Below are positions 18,947-26,160 of a stretch of 41,720 nucleotides of DNA, piece by piece. Origin of the DNA: Streptococcaceae bacterium AM104-57. Its GTDB lineage: Bacteria > Bacillota > Bacilli > Lactobacillales > Streptococcaceae. The notes below the pieces were generated by a model. The model worked only from the letters and a program-made list of their open reading frames with translations. It was not told the DNA's origin and searched no databases. Position numbers and translations under genes: made by a program. Where the stretch lies: the NCBI GenBank assembly GCA_027659245.1, contig JAQDPW010000005.1, positions 1-41,720 on the forward strand, read 5' to 3'. The stretch's first letter is position 1. Each line of letters opens with the position of its first letter.

Positions 18947-19422
18947 TAATCGCGGGTAAATCCAGTTGCACCCGTACGAGCGATATTCTTAATACCATAA
19001 GGTCGAATCACTCGAATTAAGGCTTCACTCTTTTCTGCATTCCCAGTCATCTGAATGGTAATGGAACTTGGAGCTACATCGACTACTGTTGCACGGAAAG
19101 GTTGGATAATAGCCAAAATTTCTGCACGTTTTTCAGCAGGAGCTGAAACCTTTATAAGAATCACTTCTCGTTCTAAGTGGGGCTGATCCGTGATATCACG
19201 AATGCGAATCACATCAATCTGACGATTAAGTTGTTTGATGATTTGCTCAACTTCATCATGTGAGGCAACATCGATGATAATGGTAATTCGTGATACATTA
19301 GGATTTTCCGTTGCGCCAACAGAAATGCTTTCGATATTGACTTGACGTCTCGATAAGACTCCTGTGAAGCGATTGAGAACACCTGAACGGTTTTGAAGTT
19401 TGGCTGTTAACATTCTACGCAT
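18946..19422 (-). CDS. ilvH: Acetolactate synthase small (regulatory) subunit
   Basis: This is the regulatory subunit that activates the catalytic IlvB subunit and gives valine feedback inhibition. The 158-aa product has an N-terminal ACT domain (RRMLTAKLQNRSGVLNRFTGV) and a C-terminal ALS_ss_C-type domain from about residue 80. The start ATG overlaps the end of ilvB by 8 bases and uses a GGGGGTGA ribosome site within ilvB, so translation is coupled. The stop codon abuts a BOX element. The name ilvN is also used for this gene in streptococci. Confidence 0.96.
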   Translation of the reverse strand: MRRMLTAKLQNRSGVLNRFTGVLSRRQVNIESISVGATENPNVSRITIIIDVASHDEVEQIIKQLNRQIDVIRIRDITDQPHLEREVILIKVSAPAEKRAEILAIIQPFRATVVDVAPSSITIQMTGNAEKSEALIRVIRPYGIKNIARTGATGFTRD

Positions 19423-21115
19423 TAAACTTCACCCCCAACATCTCATGATTACTCTTACCAGCTGGTACCATCGGTAAAACATGTTCTTTCCGAGAAATGT
19501 CTACTTCAATAAACATTGGTACATCTTCCATGATGACTTCCAAATCCTTCTCAAGAGTTTCAGGATTATCAAACTTATAATTCTTAATTCCATAGGCTTG
19601 AGCCATCAATTGAAAGTCTGGCAAGCTTTCAAATACCGACTCTGAAGTTCGACCATCATAGAAGGCTTCTTGCCACTGGCGAACCATTCCAAGTGAGTGG
19701 TTGTTAAGCATGATGACCTTGATTGGAATCTTGTAAATGTTTAAGATTGCTAGTTCCTGATTGGTCATCTGGAAACCACCATCACCGACAAAGAGAACAA
19801 CTTCTTTATCTGGATTGGCAATCTTAGCACCAATAGCTGCTGGGACTCCGAATCCCATAGTTCCTAGTCCACCTGATGTGACCAATTGACGCTCGTTTTG
19901 GTAAGGATAGTATTGTGCCGTCCACATTTGGTGTTGTCCAACGTCTGTTACGACAATGGCATCTCCCTTGGTCAACTCACCGATACGTTCAATAACTGCT
20001 TGGGGTTGTACAACTCGTTCTTTCTTATCATAAGAACGAACACGATTCTTGTCTTTGGTAACTTTTTCAATCCACTTTTCAGTATTGTTACGAACGATTG
20101 GCTCAGCTAGTAACTGCTGCAAAGCTTTTTTCGCATCTCCAACAACTGGAATATCAACTGCGATAATCTTACCAATCTCTGCAGGATCGATATCAATATG
20201 CGCTACTTTAGCATTCTTAGCAAAGGTCTTAGGATTTCCTGTCAAACGGTCATCAAAACGACAACCAATTGAAATCATGAAATCTGCCTCTGTCATGGCA
20301 ATGTTAGCTGCAAAGGAACCGTGCATTCCACCCATTCCCAAAAAAAGTGGATGGCTAGTTGCGATTGTTCCCTGTCCCAAAAGACTGGTAACAACAGGAA
20401 TTTGATAACGCTCTGCAAATTCATTTAACTCTGCTGCAGCCTCAGCGTAACTAATACCACCCCCAGCTAGCAAGACTGGCTTTTTAGCCTTAGACAATTG
20501 CTTCAAGATTTTCTTGATTTGCATATCATTTGGCTCAAGTGTTGGCTGATAACTTGGTAAATCTATCTCTGGAGAGTAAATGAAGTCTGTCTCGAGCGCA
20601 GAAACATCTTTGGGTAGGTCAATGACGACTGGTCCCGGACGACCTATGGTCGCAATATGTACCGCCTCTGTAATAATCCGTGGAATATCCGCAGTTTCTC
20701 GAACCTGATAATTATACTTAGTAATTGGCATGGTAATACCAACGATATCAGCTTCTTGAAAAGCATCTTTCCCAATTCCAGCACGTGCTACTTGGCCAGT
20801 AAAGACTAAAAGGGGAACACTATCGCTCATAGCATCTGCGATCCCTGTAATGGCATTTGTAGCTCCTGGTCCGCTTGTGACGACTGCAACACCCAGTTTT
20901 CCTGTTGACTTAGCATAACCTTCAGCTTCGTGAAGACAGCCCTGCTCATGGCGACCTAGAATATGGCGGATTCCCTTAAAATTATAAATAGCATCATATA
21001 AAGGAAGTACTGCTCCACCAGGATAACCAAAAATCGTATCGATTCCTAAGTCACGAAGTGTTTCCAAAACAAGATCCGATCCCGACTTAGGTAAGTCTAA
21101 AATGATTTTCTCCAT
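19415..21115 (-). CDS. ilvB: Acetolactate synthase large (catalytic) subunit
   Basis: This ThDP-dependent enzyme makes acetolactate from two pyruvates, or acetohydroxybutyrate with 2-oxobutanoate from IlvA. The 566-aa product has an N-terminal PYR domain with the catalytic glutamate in GRHEQGCLHEAEGYA. A central FAD-type domain and a C-terminal ThDP domain with VGDGGFQMTNQELAILN follow. ATG 21115 has AAAGGGG about 7 nt upstream. It is the first gene of the branched-chain cluster. A clear promoter and a CodY-like box lie upstream, and there is no T-box or leader-peptide attenuator in the short leader. Confidence 0.96.
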   Translation of the reverse strand: MEKIILDLPKSGSDLVLETLRDLGIDTIFGYPGGAVLPLYDAIYNFKGIRHILGRHEQGCLHEAEGYAKSTGKLGVAVVTSGPGATNAITGIADAMSDSVPLLVFTGQVARAGIGKDAFQEADIVGITMPITKYNYQVRETADIPRIITEAVHIATIGRPGPVVIDLPKDVSALETDFIYSPEIDLPSYQPTLEPNDMQIKKILKQLSKAKKPVLLAGGGISYAEAAAELNEFAERYQIPVVTSLLGQGTIATSHPLFLGMGGMHGSFAANIAMTEADFMISIGCRFDDRLTGNPKTFAKNAKVAHIDIDPAEIGKIIAVDIPVVGDAKKALQQLLAEPIVRNNTEKWIEKVTKDKNRVRSYDKKERVVQPQAVIERIGELTKGDAIVVTDVGQHQMWTAQYYPYQNERQLVTSGGLGTMGFGVPAAIGAKIANPDKEVVLFVGDGGFQMTNQELAILNIYKIPIKVIMLNNHSLGMVRQWQEAFYDGRTSESVFESLPDFQLMAQAYGIKNYKFDNPETLEKDLEVIMEDVPMFIEVDISRKEHVLPMVPAGKSNHEMLGVKFNA

Positions 21116-21153
21116 CGTTCCCCTTTCTCTTCTCTTAAAAATAGCTTGTTACT

Positions 21154-21181
21154 ATGATACCATTTTTTCAAAAATTTTCAA
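21154..21181 (-). promoter_or_regulatory. ilvB promoter
   Basis: On the minus strand, -35 TTGAAA (21176-21181) and -10 TATCAT (21154-21159) are separated by 16 nt, and TGG precedes the -10. The transcription start would be roughly 30 nt from the ilvB ATG. Confidence 0.72.
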
Positions 21182-21193
21182 GGGAAAAGAGCA

Positions 21194-21208
21194 AATTTTC
21201 TGAATTTT
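21194..21208. promoter_or_regulatory. CodY-like box upstream of ilvB
   Basis: AATTTTCTGAATTTT matches the CodY consensus at 13 of 15 positions and ends about 13 nt upstream of the -35. It differs from the box before the oligopeptide-binding gene (2370-2384) only at the W position. CodY repression of ilv genes is well known in Firmicutes; binding here is inferred. Confidence 0.65.
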
Positions 21209-21273
21209 CTATCTAGATACTTTACAATATCAAATAGATTAGAAAGTTTATACGTATTTTTATTTTTTAATAG

Positions 21274-21307
21274 AAAAAAGGTTGAGACAAACTTGTCTTC
21301 AACCTTT
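21274..21307 (-). terminator. Terminator of rplK-rplA
   Basis: The minus-strand stem AGGTTGAAGACAA/TTGTCTCAACCT (one bulged base) is followed by TTTTTTC. It lies 20 nt after the rplA stop codon. Confidence 0.88.
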
Positions 21308-21326
21308 CATGTTAAATCATTACTAA

Positions 21327-22016
21327 TTAAAGTGAGTTAACGTCAACCTTGATACCAACACCTTGAGTAGTTGTGATTGTCAAGCTTGTTACGTAAGTTC
21401 CTTTAGCAGTAGCTGGTTTAGCTTTTTGGATTGTTTCGTTGAATGCTTTGAAGTTTTCAACCAACTTGTCAGCTTCAAATGAAACTTTACCGATGATGGC
21501 TTGTACGATACCTGCACGGTCTGCACGGTAAGTGATTTTACCACCTTTAGACTCTTCAACTGCTTTAGCAACATCCATTGTTACAGTACCAGTTTTAGGG
21601 TTTGGCATCAAGTTACGTGGTCCAAGGACACGTCCAAGACGTCCAACAAGAGCCATCATATCAGGTGTAGCGATAACTACGTCGAAGTCCAACCAACCGT
21701 CGTTGATTTTAGCAACAAGGTCGTCTTCACCAACGAAGTCTGCACCAGCAGCTTTAGCTTCTTCAGCTTTTGCACCACGTGCAAATACAAGAACGCGAGC
21801 TGTTTTACCAGTACCGTTTGGCAATACCATTGCTCCACGGATTTGTTGGTCAGCTTTTTTAACGTCGATGTTCAAGTTGTAAGCAACTTCTACAGTTGCG
21901 TCAAATTTTGCGAAGTTAGTTTCTTTTGCAAGAGCTACAGCTTCTTCTACGCTGTATGCTTTTGTGCTGTCAATCTTCTCAAGAGCAGCACGAAGTTGTT
22001 TGCTTTTTTTAGCCAT
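21327..22016 (-). CDS. rplA: 50S ribosomal protein L1
   Basis: L1 forms the mobile L1 stalk of the large subunit that moves deacylated tRNA out of the E site, and it also represses its own operon by binding its mRNA. The 229-aa product is full length, with the family stretch [20 protein letters not shown] near 121-140. ATG 22016 has AAGGAG upstream. It follows rplK on the same strand after a 96-nt gap that contains an L1-type hairpin. The terminator lies directly after the gene. Confidence 0.98.
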   Translation of the reverse strand: MAKKSKQLRAALEKIDSTKAYSVEEAVALAKETNFAKFDATVEVAYNLNIDVKKADQQIRGAMVLPNGTGKTARVLVFARGAKAEEAKAAGADFVGEDDLVAKINDGWLDFDVVIATPDMMALVGRLGRVLGPRNLMPNPKTGTVTMDVAKAVEESKGGKITYRADRAGIVQAIIGKVSFEADKLVENFKAFNETIQKAKPATAKGTYVTSLTITTTQGVGIKVDVNSL

Positions 22017-22034
22017 TTTCTATTCTCCTTGTAA

Positions 22035-22061
22035 GTGGTTCAATCGATTTTCATCTCCCAC
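22035..22061 (-). promoter_or_regulatory. Candidate L1-binding hairpin before rplA
   Basis: The minus strand has GTGGGAGATGAAAATCGATT followed by GAACCAC. A GTGG/CCAC stem encloses a purine-rich internal loop, 18 nt from the rplA start. The same GTGGGAG(A/G)T(A/G)AAAATC word precedes rplK. Autogenous control by L1 at such sites is known in bacteria; the assignment here is by motif similarity. Confidence 0.6.
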
Positions 22062-22112
22062 GTCACTTCTCGAAATGATGAAGTCTTGCGGGTTATATAG
22101 GGATGTTATTGA

Positions 22113-22538
22113 TTAGTCAACAACAGTGAATCCCATAGAACGAGCAGTACCTTCGATCATACGCATTGCAGACTCAATGTTTGCAGCGTTCAAATCTGGC
22201 ATCTTAGTTTCTGCAATTTCTTGTACTTGTGCACGAGTAACTGTAGCAACTTTAGTTTTGTTAGGTGTACCTGATCCTTTTTCAACACCTGCAGCTTTTT
22301 TCAAAAGAACAGCAGCTGGTGGTGTTTTTGTAACGAAAGTAAATGATTTGTCTTCGTATACAGAGATAACAACTGGAATGATCATACCAGCTTGGTCAGC
22401 AGTACGAGCGTTGAACTCTTTTGTGAATCCCATAATGTTGATACCAGCTTGACCAAGAGCAGGTCCAACCGGTGGAGCTGGTGTAGCTTTACCAGCAGGG
22501 ATTTGCAATTTTACAAGTTTTTCGACTTTTTTAGCCAT
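22113..22538 (-). CDS. rplK: 50S ribosomal protein L11
   Basis: L11 is part of the GTPase-associated centre at the stalk base; it contacts elongation and release factors and is needed for RelA-type stringent sensing. The 141-aa product is full length. The proline-switch N-terminal region is [20 protein letters not shown], and the C-terminal rRNA-binding domain ends [13 protein letters not shown] 22538 has GGAGG about 8 nt upstream. It is first in the rplK-rplA operon, with a strong promoter about 80 nt upstream and a candidate L1-binding hairpin in the leader. Confidence 0.98.
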   Translation of the reverse strand: MAKKVEKLVKLQIPAGKATPAPPVGPALGQAGINIMGFTKEFNARTADQAGMIIPVVISVYEDKSFTFVTKTPPAAVLLKKAAGVEKGSGTPNKTKVATVTRAQVQEIAETKMPDLNAANIESAMRMIEGTARSMGFTVVD

Positions 22539-22554
22539 TTTTAAATCCTCCTTT

Positions 22555-22592
22555 GTGGTTTTGGCGGTAATTTAGAGATTTTTACCTCCCAC
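22555..22592 (-). promoter_or_regulatory. Candidate L1-binding hairpin before rplK
   Basis: The minus strand begins GTGGGAGGTAAAAATCTC and closes with CCAC at 22555-22558; an inner GGTAA/TTACC pairing adds to the stem. It ends 17 nt from the rplK start and resembles the hairpin before rplA, which supports a shared L1 repressor target. Confidence 0.6.
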
Positions 22593-22617
22593 AAGTATGC
22601 TTTACGCATACCCATCT

Positions 22618-22645
22618 ATTATACACTATTTTTTAAAAAATGCAA
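22618..22645 (-). promoter_or_regulatory. rplK-rplA promoter
   Basis: On the minus strand, -35 TTGCAT (22640-22645) and a perfect -10 TATAAT (22618-22623) are separated by 16 nt, with TG directly before the -10. Confidence 0.82.
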
Positions 22646-22731
22646 GAGAAAATTTTATTTTTGATATTTCTTTATGTTACACTTTTTTTGTGAAATCAAT
22701 CTTCAGAATCTTCTACCACAATGGAGTGTAT

Positions 22732-23217
22732 TCATTCGCTCAAAGTCAGTACAAGACTCACTCCATTTTCAGTAGTACCACTTTCCACAAATCCAAGAGA
22801 CTCAAAACATCTTCTAGAAATCCGATTGAAAGTGTAGATTTCTTGAACTTTCAATTGTTCCCAACCCTTTTGCCGAGCTAGATCAATCAAAGCCTTCAAA
22901 ACTTTGCGTCCAAGTCCCTGATGTTGATAAGTTGGATTGCCAATCACAATAGGAAGATTTCCCTGAGATAAGGTTACATCCCCAATTGGAAGCCACTCTC
23001 CCTTTTCTCGAAACTCAATCCAGAACAAATCCCCGTGTCTTTCTAAATAGGAATACATGGCATTTAATTTTTCTGAACTATAAGGTATTCTAATACCGTC
23101 TACAAGTTCCACCAAATCCACATCTTGATACCAAGCCAAAGCTGCATCATGATGATCTGCTAAAAAATAGGGAACTAGACGCAAGGAATCATCTATCTGA
23201 ATGATTTTTGTCATCAT
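22732..23217 (-). CDS. GNAT-family N-acetyltransferase
   Basis: A cytoplasmic acetyl-CoA-dependent acetyltransferase of unknown substrate. The 161-aa product has the GNAT core: the acetyl-CoA loop YQHQGLGRKVLKALIDLA near 102-119 (Q-x-x-G-x-G type), followed by a beta strand and the motif FNRISRRCFESLGF near 129-143. Two adjacent ATG codons are possible starts (23217 or 23214). The 5' end overlaps the ParB-like gene by 29 bases, so translation is probably coupled. It is the last of a gene string that begins with ribU; the substrate cannot be guessed from this context. Confidence 0.85.
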   Translation of the reverse strand: MMTKIIQIDDSLRLVPYFLADHHDAALAWYQDVDLVELVDGIRIPYSSEKLNAMYSYLERHGDLFWIEFREKGEWLPIGDVTLSQGNLPIVIGNPTYQHQGLGRKVLKALIDLARQKGWEQLKVQEIYTFNRISRRCFESLGFVESGTTENGVSLVLTLSE

Positions 23218-23608
23218 TTTCTAATCCTAATACTAACTCCGCTGCTTGATTAAACCCATCACACCAGTTATACCATTTTGCTTCATACTCATCTTGAGGT
23301 AAGATATGATTTTTTAAATCCAGAACAGAGCATATCTTTCTTTTCTCACAAGCTTGCGCATAGAGATGATAGAGTTCATCACCTCCATCTCTATCCCACT
23401 CAGCAGAAATCGTATTCTGCCCTATCAATAAAGCCTGATAAGCCCTGTGATGCCCGTCTGTAATCAACAAATAATCTCCAAATGTAAGAACACTGATTGG
23501 ATTGATATTGTGCTTTTCTACCGATTGATAAAGCATCTGGATATTTTGTAATTTCTTTTCTGATAAGTATAGTTGACTCGGATGAAGATCTTTTATGTTG
23601 ACTTCCAT
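23189..23608 (-). CDS. ParB N-terminal-like domain protein
   Basis: This is a small protein with a ParB/sulfiredoxin-like nuclease-fold domain. The 139-aa product opens MEVNIKDLHPSQLYLSEKKL, as ParB-N domains do, and has the signature ITDGHHRAYQALL near 49-61, equivalent to the DGxHR nucleotide-binding loop. There is no helix-turn-helix DNA-binding part, so it is not a chromosome-partition ParB. Related stand-alone domains can bind or hydrolyse nucleotides; the role here is unknown. ATG 23608 has GAGGAGG upstream. It overlaps the downstream GNAT gene, and the PAP2 gene lies 27 nt upstream. Confidence 0.75.
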   Translation of the reverse strand: MEVNIKDLHPSQLYLSEKKLQNIQMLYQSVEKHNINPISVLTFGDYLLITDGHHRAYQALLIGQNTISAEWDRDGGDELYHLYAQACEKRKICSVLDLKNHILPQDEYEAKWYNWCDGFNQAAELVLGLENDDKNHSDR

Positions 23609-23635
23609 TTCTTCCTCCTCAAGAAGGGTTAATGC

Positions 23636-24286
23636 CTACTTCTGCTTTCCTTTGAAGCGCCATTGAAAACGCAGTTTATCATAGAAAGGAAATTCCATAA
23701 ACAAAACTCCTAGGCCTACACAAAGGCTGGCAATCACATCTGATGGGTAGTGAACTCCCAGATAAATTCTTGATACCAATACACTGACGATGTATAGACT
23801 TAGCAAGATTTGAACGATTTTTCTCCAGACTGTATTTTTAATCCGTTGGCTCAAAATCACAATCAAAGTTCCAACCATAATCGTTACTGCCAGAGAATGT
23901 CCGCTTGGAAAAGAAAAACCTTTTTCTTCTACCAAGTGTAGAATTTCTGGTCGTGGTCTTTGGTAGATATTTTTAAAAGTTACGATTAATATTCCAGCTA
24001 AAGTCAAATTCCCCAGCATGAGATAACTTTCCATCTTCCATTGCTTACGATAAAATATAAAAGCTACAATTAAAACCCAGCTAATAATGACTGGGATATC
24101 AATTAAGTGCGTAATTGCCCGAAAAAGAAGCGTTAAGGTCTCAGGTAAATCACCTCTAATGGCAGTCTGAATCGGCTGATCAAAACTGACCAGCATTTCT
24201 GGATAAAACTTGACAATATAGCCAATAATCATAAAAAGTAAAAGGGCAAAAGAGCCCTTCATCATAAATGTTTGTTTATCTTTCAT
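23636..24286 (-). CDS. PAP2-family membrane phosphatase
   Basis: A type 2 phosphatidic acid phosphatase-like membrane enzyme, probably dephosphorylating a lipid phosphate such as undecaprenyl pyrophosphate or a phospholipid precursor. The 216-aa product has about six helices. The three catalytic motifs are present: KNIYQRPRP (near 104-112), SFPSGHS (near 126-132) and SRIYLGVHYPSDV (near 172-184), with both catalytic histidines. The start overlaps the end of ribU by 11 bases and shows no clear ribosome site of its own, so it is probably coupled to ribU translation and under the same FMN riboswitch. A flavin-related role is not implied by the sequence. Confidence 0.88.
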   Translation of the reverse strand: MKDKQTFMMKGSFALLLFMIIGYIVKFYPEMLVSFDQPIQTAIRGDLPETLTLLFRAITHLIDIPVIISWVLIVAFIFYRKQWKMESYLMLGNLTLAGILIVTFKNIYQRPRPEILHLVEEKGFSFPSGHSLAVTIMVGTLIVILSQRIKNTVWRKIVQILLSLYIVSVLVSRIYLGVHYPSDVIASLCVGLGVLFMEFPFYDKLRFQWRFKGKQK

Positions 24287-24839
24287 AGTATTTTAAAGTT
24301 GGTTTCAAAAGGACAAACAACAACCAGAAAGAGATGGCAAAGATAATACCTTCAATCAGATTAAAAGGCAAAACCATAGTCATCAGGTAGTTGCTCAATC
24401 CTAAGATTTTCTCAATATCAAAATTAGCAAACTTAGCGTACAAAGGAACAGCATAAACATAGTTTAGAACTAGCATAGCTAGAGTTAAACCAAGCGTACC
24501 AGCTAGTGAAGCTAGGACGAAACGCATGGTTGTTCGCTCTTTTTTCCAAATCAAACCAAAAGCAAGTACAAAAACTCCCAAAGCTACGATATTCATCGGC
24601 AAACCAATGTAGGTATTCACCCCCTGACTATTAAGAAGCAGTTTCAAGAGTGAGCGAAGCAAGAGAACTTCTAGAGCAGCAGGCAAATCCATGACCACCA
24701 AGCCCACAAGGACTGGCAAGATACTAAATTCGATCTTGAGGAAGGACGCCGCTGGTAAAAGCGGAAAGTCAAAGTACATCAGCACAAATGAGATGGCTGA
24801 TAGAATCGCAATGGTCGAAAGTCGACGTGTGTTTGTCAT
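24276..24839 (-). CDS. ribU: Riboflavin ECF transporter S component RibU
   Basis: This substrate-capture subunit binds riboflavin in the membrane and is energised by the shared ECF module, whose genes are not in this window. The 187-aa product has about six hydrophobic helices and the ECF S-component N terminus (MTNTRRLSTIAILSAISFVL). RibU-typical segments LLPAASFLKIEFSILPVLV and SQGVNTYIGLPMNIV follow. I chose ATG 24839 because GGAGG lies about 8 nt upstream; the longer frame starts at a TTG inside that ribosome site. An FMN riboswitch lies directly upstream and fits riboflavin uptake. PAP2, ParB-like and GNAT genes follow closely. Confidence 0.95.
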   Translation of the reverse strand: MTNTRRLSTIAILSAISFVLMYFDFPLLPAASFLKIEFSILPVLVGLVVMDLPAALEVLLLRSLLKLLLNSQGVNTYIGLPMNIVALGVFVLAFGLIWKKERTTMRFVLASLAGTLGLTLAMLVLNYVYAVPLYAKFANFDIEKILGLSNYLMTMVLPFNLIEGIIFAISFWLLFVLLKPTLKYYER

Positions 24840-25000
24840 AACAGGTTCCTCCAATTTTCTATAAAATCAGAAGAAGTTGGAAAGGATTCCTCTATCTATC
24901 CTTTATTTTTATATTCCAAAAGTTTCCCCTCACTCTTTTTTAGCAAGCGGTTGCAATTTACCTATAAAAAATCAATTAGAATAGACAAAGCCATTCTTTC

Positions 25001-25213
25001 GTCTTCTCCCATCCAGACTATACTGTCGGTTGTGGAATCTCACCACATCAGCTTGCGCTCGCGGACTTATTTGGCTAAGATATTTTAGATTTGTCTAGGC
25101 GTCGCAGTCGAAGATAATACTTAAAGTATATCGAGACAAGACAACGACGAGAAAGCTAAAATAGCTAGTCAAATTTACCGCCGGTCGGGAATTACACCCA
25201 GCCCTGAAGACCC
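25001..25213 (-). promoter_or_regulatory. FMN riboswitch (RFN element) controlling ribU
   Basis: The minus strand carries the conserved RFN segments in order. These are TCTTCAGGGC, then GGGTGTAATTCCCGACCGGC with GGTA, then GTCCGCGAGCG, then TGATGTGGTGAGATTCCACA, and finally GTCTGGATGGGAGAAGAC, which closes the P1 stem with GTCTTC at the 5' end. It spans about 213 nt, longer than the usual 120-150, because one arm (about 25075-25185) is expanded. FMN binding is expected to switch off ribU and probably its downstream genes. No clear terminator stem lies between it and ribU, so the control mode (start-site masking or termination) is not settled. Confidence 0.95.
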
Positions 25214-25217
25214 CTTT

Positions 25218-25248
25218 ATGATAACAAAAAAAGCTTGCAAGCGCAAGC
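25218..25248 (-). promoter_or_regulatory. trmL terminator with embedded ribU promoter
   Basis: The minus-strand stem GCTTGC-GCTT-GCAAGC followed by seven T residues ends trmL transcription (25226-25248). The same stretch supplies -35 TTGCGC (25241-25246) and, 17 nt later, -10 TATCAT (25218-25223). The start would fall near 25211, the first base of the FMN riboswitch. Confidence 0.7.
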
Positions 25249-25263
25249 ATTTTATCTAAGTGT

Positions 25264-25767
25264 TTATTTCAACTTATCTGTTTCGTAAGTGTGAACCAGT
25301 TCGAGACCCGCAAAGTTTTGTTGACGAAGTGCCTCATAAACAATCATACAAACTGTATTTGAAACATTGAGACTACGAACATGCTCATCATTCATGGGAA
25401 TGCGGAGAGCTTTTTCTGGATGCTCACGCATAAATTCCTCAGGCAAGCCCTTATCTTCTCTCCCAAAAAGAAAATAATGATCTCCTTCTGTCGTGAAATC
25501 TGCATCTGAATAGACTTTTTCTGCAAACTTGGAAATCAAGTAGAGCTGACCATCCATTTTTTCCATAAAATCAGCCAAACTATCATAAAAATGAATCTCA
25601 AGCTTGTCCCAATAATCTAGACCTGCTCGCTTCATCTTACGGTCATCGATCGGAAAGCCCATCGGTTTAATAATATGAAGGGGCGCATTCGTTGCTGCGC
25701 AGGTACGAGCAATATTACCCGTATTTTGTGGAATTTGGGGTTCAAATAATACAATGTGATTTGCCAT
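25264..25767 (-). CDS. trmL: tRNA (cytidine(34)-2'-O)-methyltransferase TrmL
   Basis: This SPOUT-class methyltransferase modifies the wobble base of certain leucine tRNAs using S-adenosylmethionine. The 167-aa product is full length, with the trefoil-knot motifs NTGNIARTC (near 14-22), FGREDKGLP and [17 protein letters not shown] near the C terminus. ATG 25767 is favoured over the longer frame to 25806, which runs into a terminator hairpin. It is monocistronic, with a promoter 130-160 nt upstream and a structured leader ending in an intrinsic terminator before the start. This suggests transcription attenuation. Confidence 0.93.
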   Translation of the reverse strand: MANHIVLFEPQIPQNTGNIARTCAATNAPLHIIKPMGFPIDDRKMKRAGLDYWDKLEIHFYDSLADFMEKMDGQLYLISKFAEKVYSDADFTTEGDHYFLFGREDKGLPEEFMREHPEKALRIPMNDEHVRSLNVSNTVCMIVYEALRQQNFAGLELVHTYETDKLK

Positions 25768-25790
25768 GCCTTGTTTCCTCTCACTAGTGC

Positions 25791-25837
25791 AAAAAAATAG
25801 CCACACTGCCCGGAGTCAAGCTCAGCAAACAGCGTGG
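25791..25837 (-). terminator. Attenuator-type terminator in the trmL leader
   Basis: The minus-strand stem CCACGCTG/CAGTGTGG (25830-25837 with 25801-25808, one G-U) has a 21-nt loop. It is followed by CTA and seven T residues, 24 nt before the trmL start. It lies within the trmL transcript, downstream of its promoter and of two small upstream stems (ACCT...AGGT and GTTAA...TTAAC). This fits a regulated leader RNA. The 23S-methyl RNA motif, described upstream of rRNA-methylase-like genes in Lactobacillales, is a possible identity that I cannot confirm. Confidence 0.65.
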
Positions 25838-25898
25838 TTAAGGCATCGTTAACTTACCTCACAACAGGTTTGAAGTAAATCAGCGAAACTACTGTTTT

Positions 25899-25926
25899 AG
25901 TATATCACTTTCAGCTTGATTGTCAA
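25899..25926 (-). promoter_or_regulatory. trmL promoter
   Basis: On the minus strand, a perfect -35 TTGACA (25921-25926) and -10 TATACT (25899-25904) are separated by 16 nt. A start near 25892 gives a leader of about 125 nt. The remaining 25927-26160 stretch shows no gene; a weak -10 (TATGAT near 26123) may serve trkA. Confidence 0.82.
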
Positions 25927-26160
25927 TAGAAATGACTTGATTTTTTCAATTTTTTTACAAACATATTTACATTAGTTGAAAATGTTTCTGTATTCATTAG
26001 AATTAGACGAAAATAGCTGATTTATATCTTAAATTTTTAATAAGTAAGATTATCAATAGGACAATTTTCCACCCTAATAATGAAAAGAGTCGGTTGCCGA
26101 GTGCATTTTATTCTAAAAAAGAGTATGATAGATACATATTGAAAAAGTAGGTTATATAAC

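Noticed and set aside
21116..21273. T-box or leader-peptide attenuator for ilvB
   Set aside because: The leader from the predicted promoter is only about 30 nt, and no T-box sequence or run of Leu/Ile/Val codons is present.
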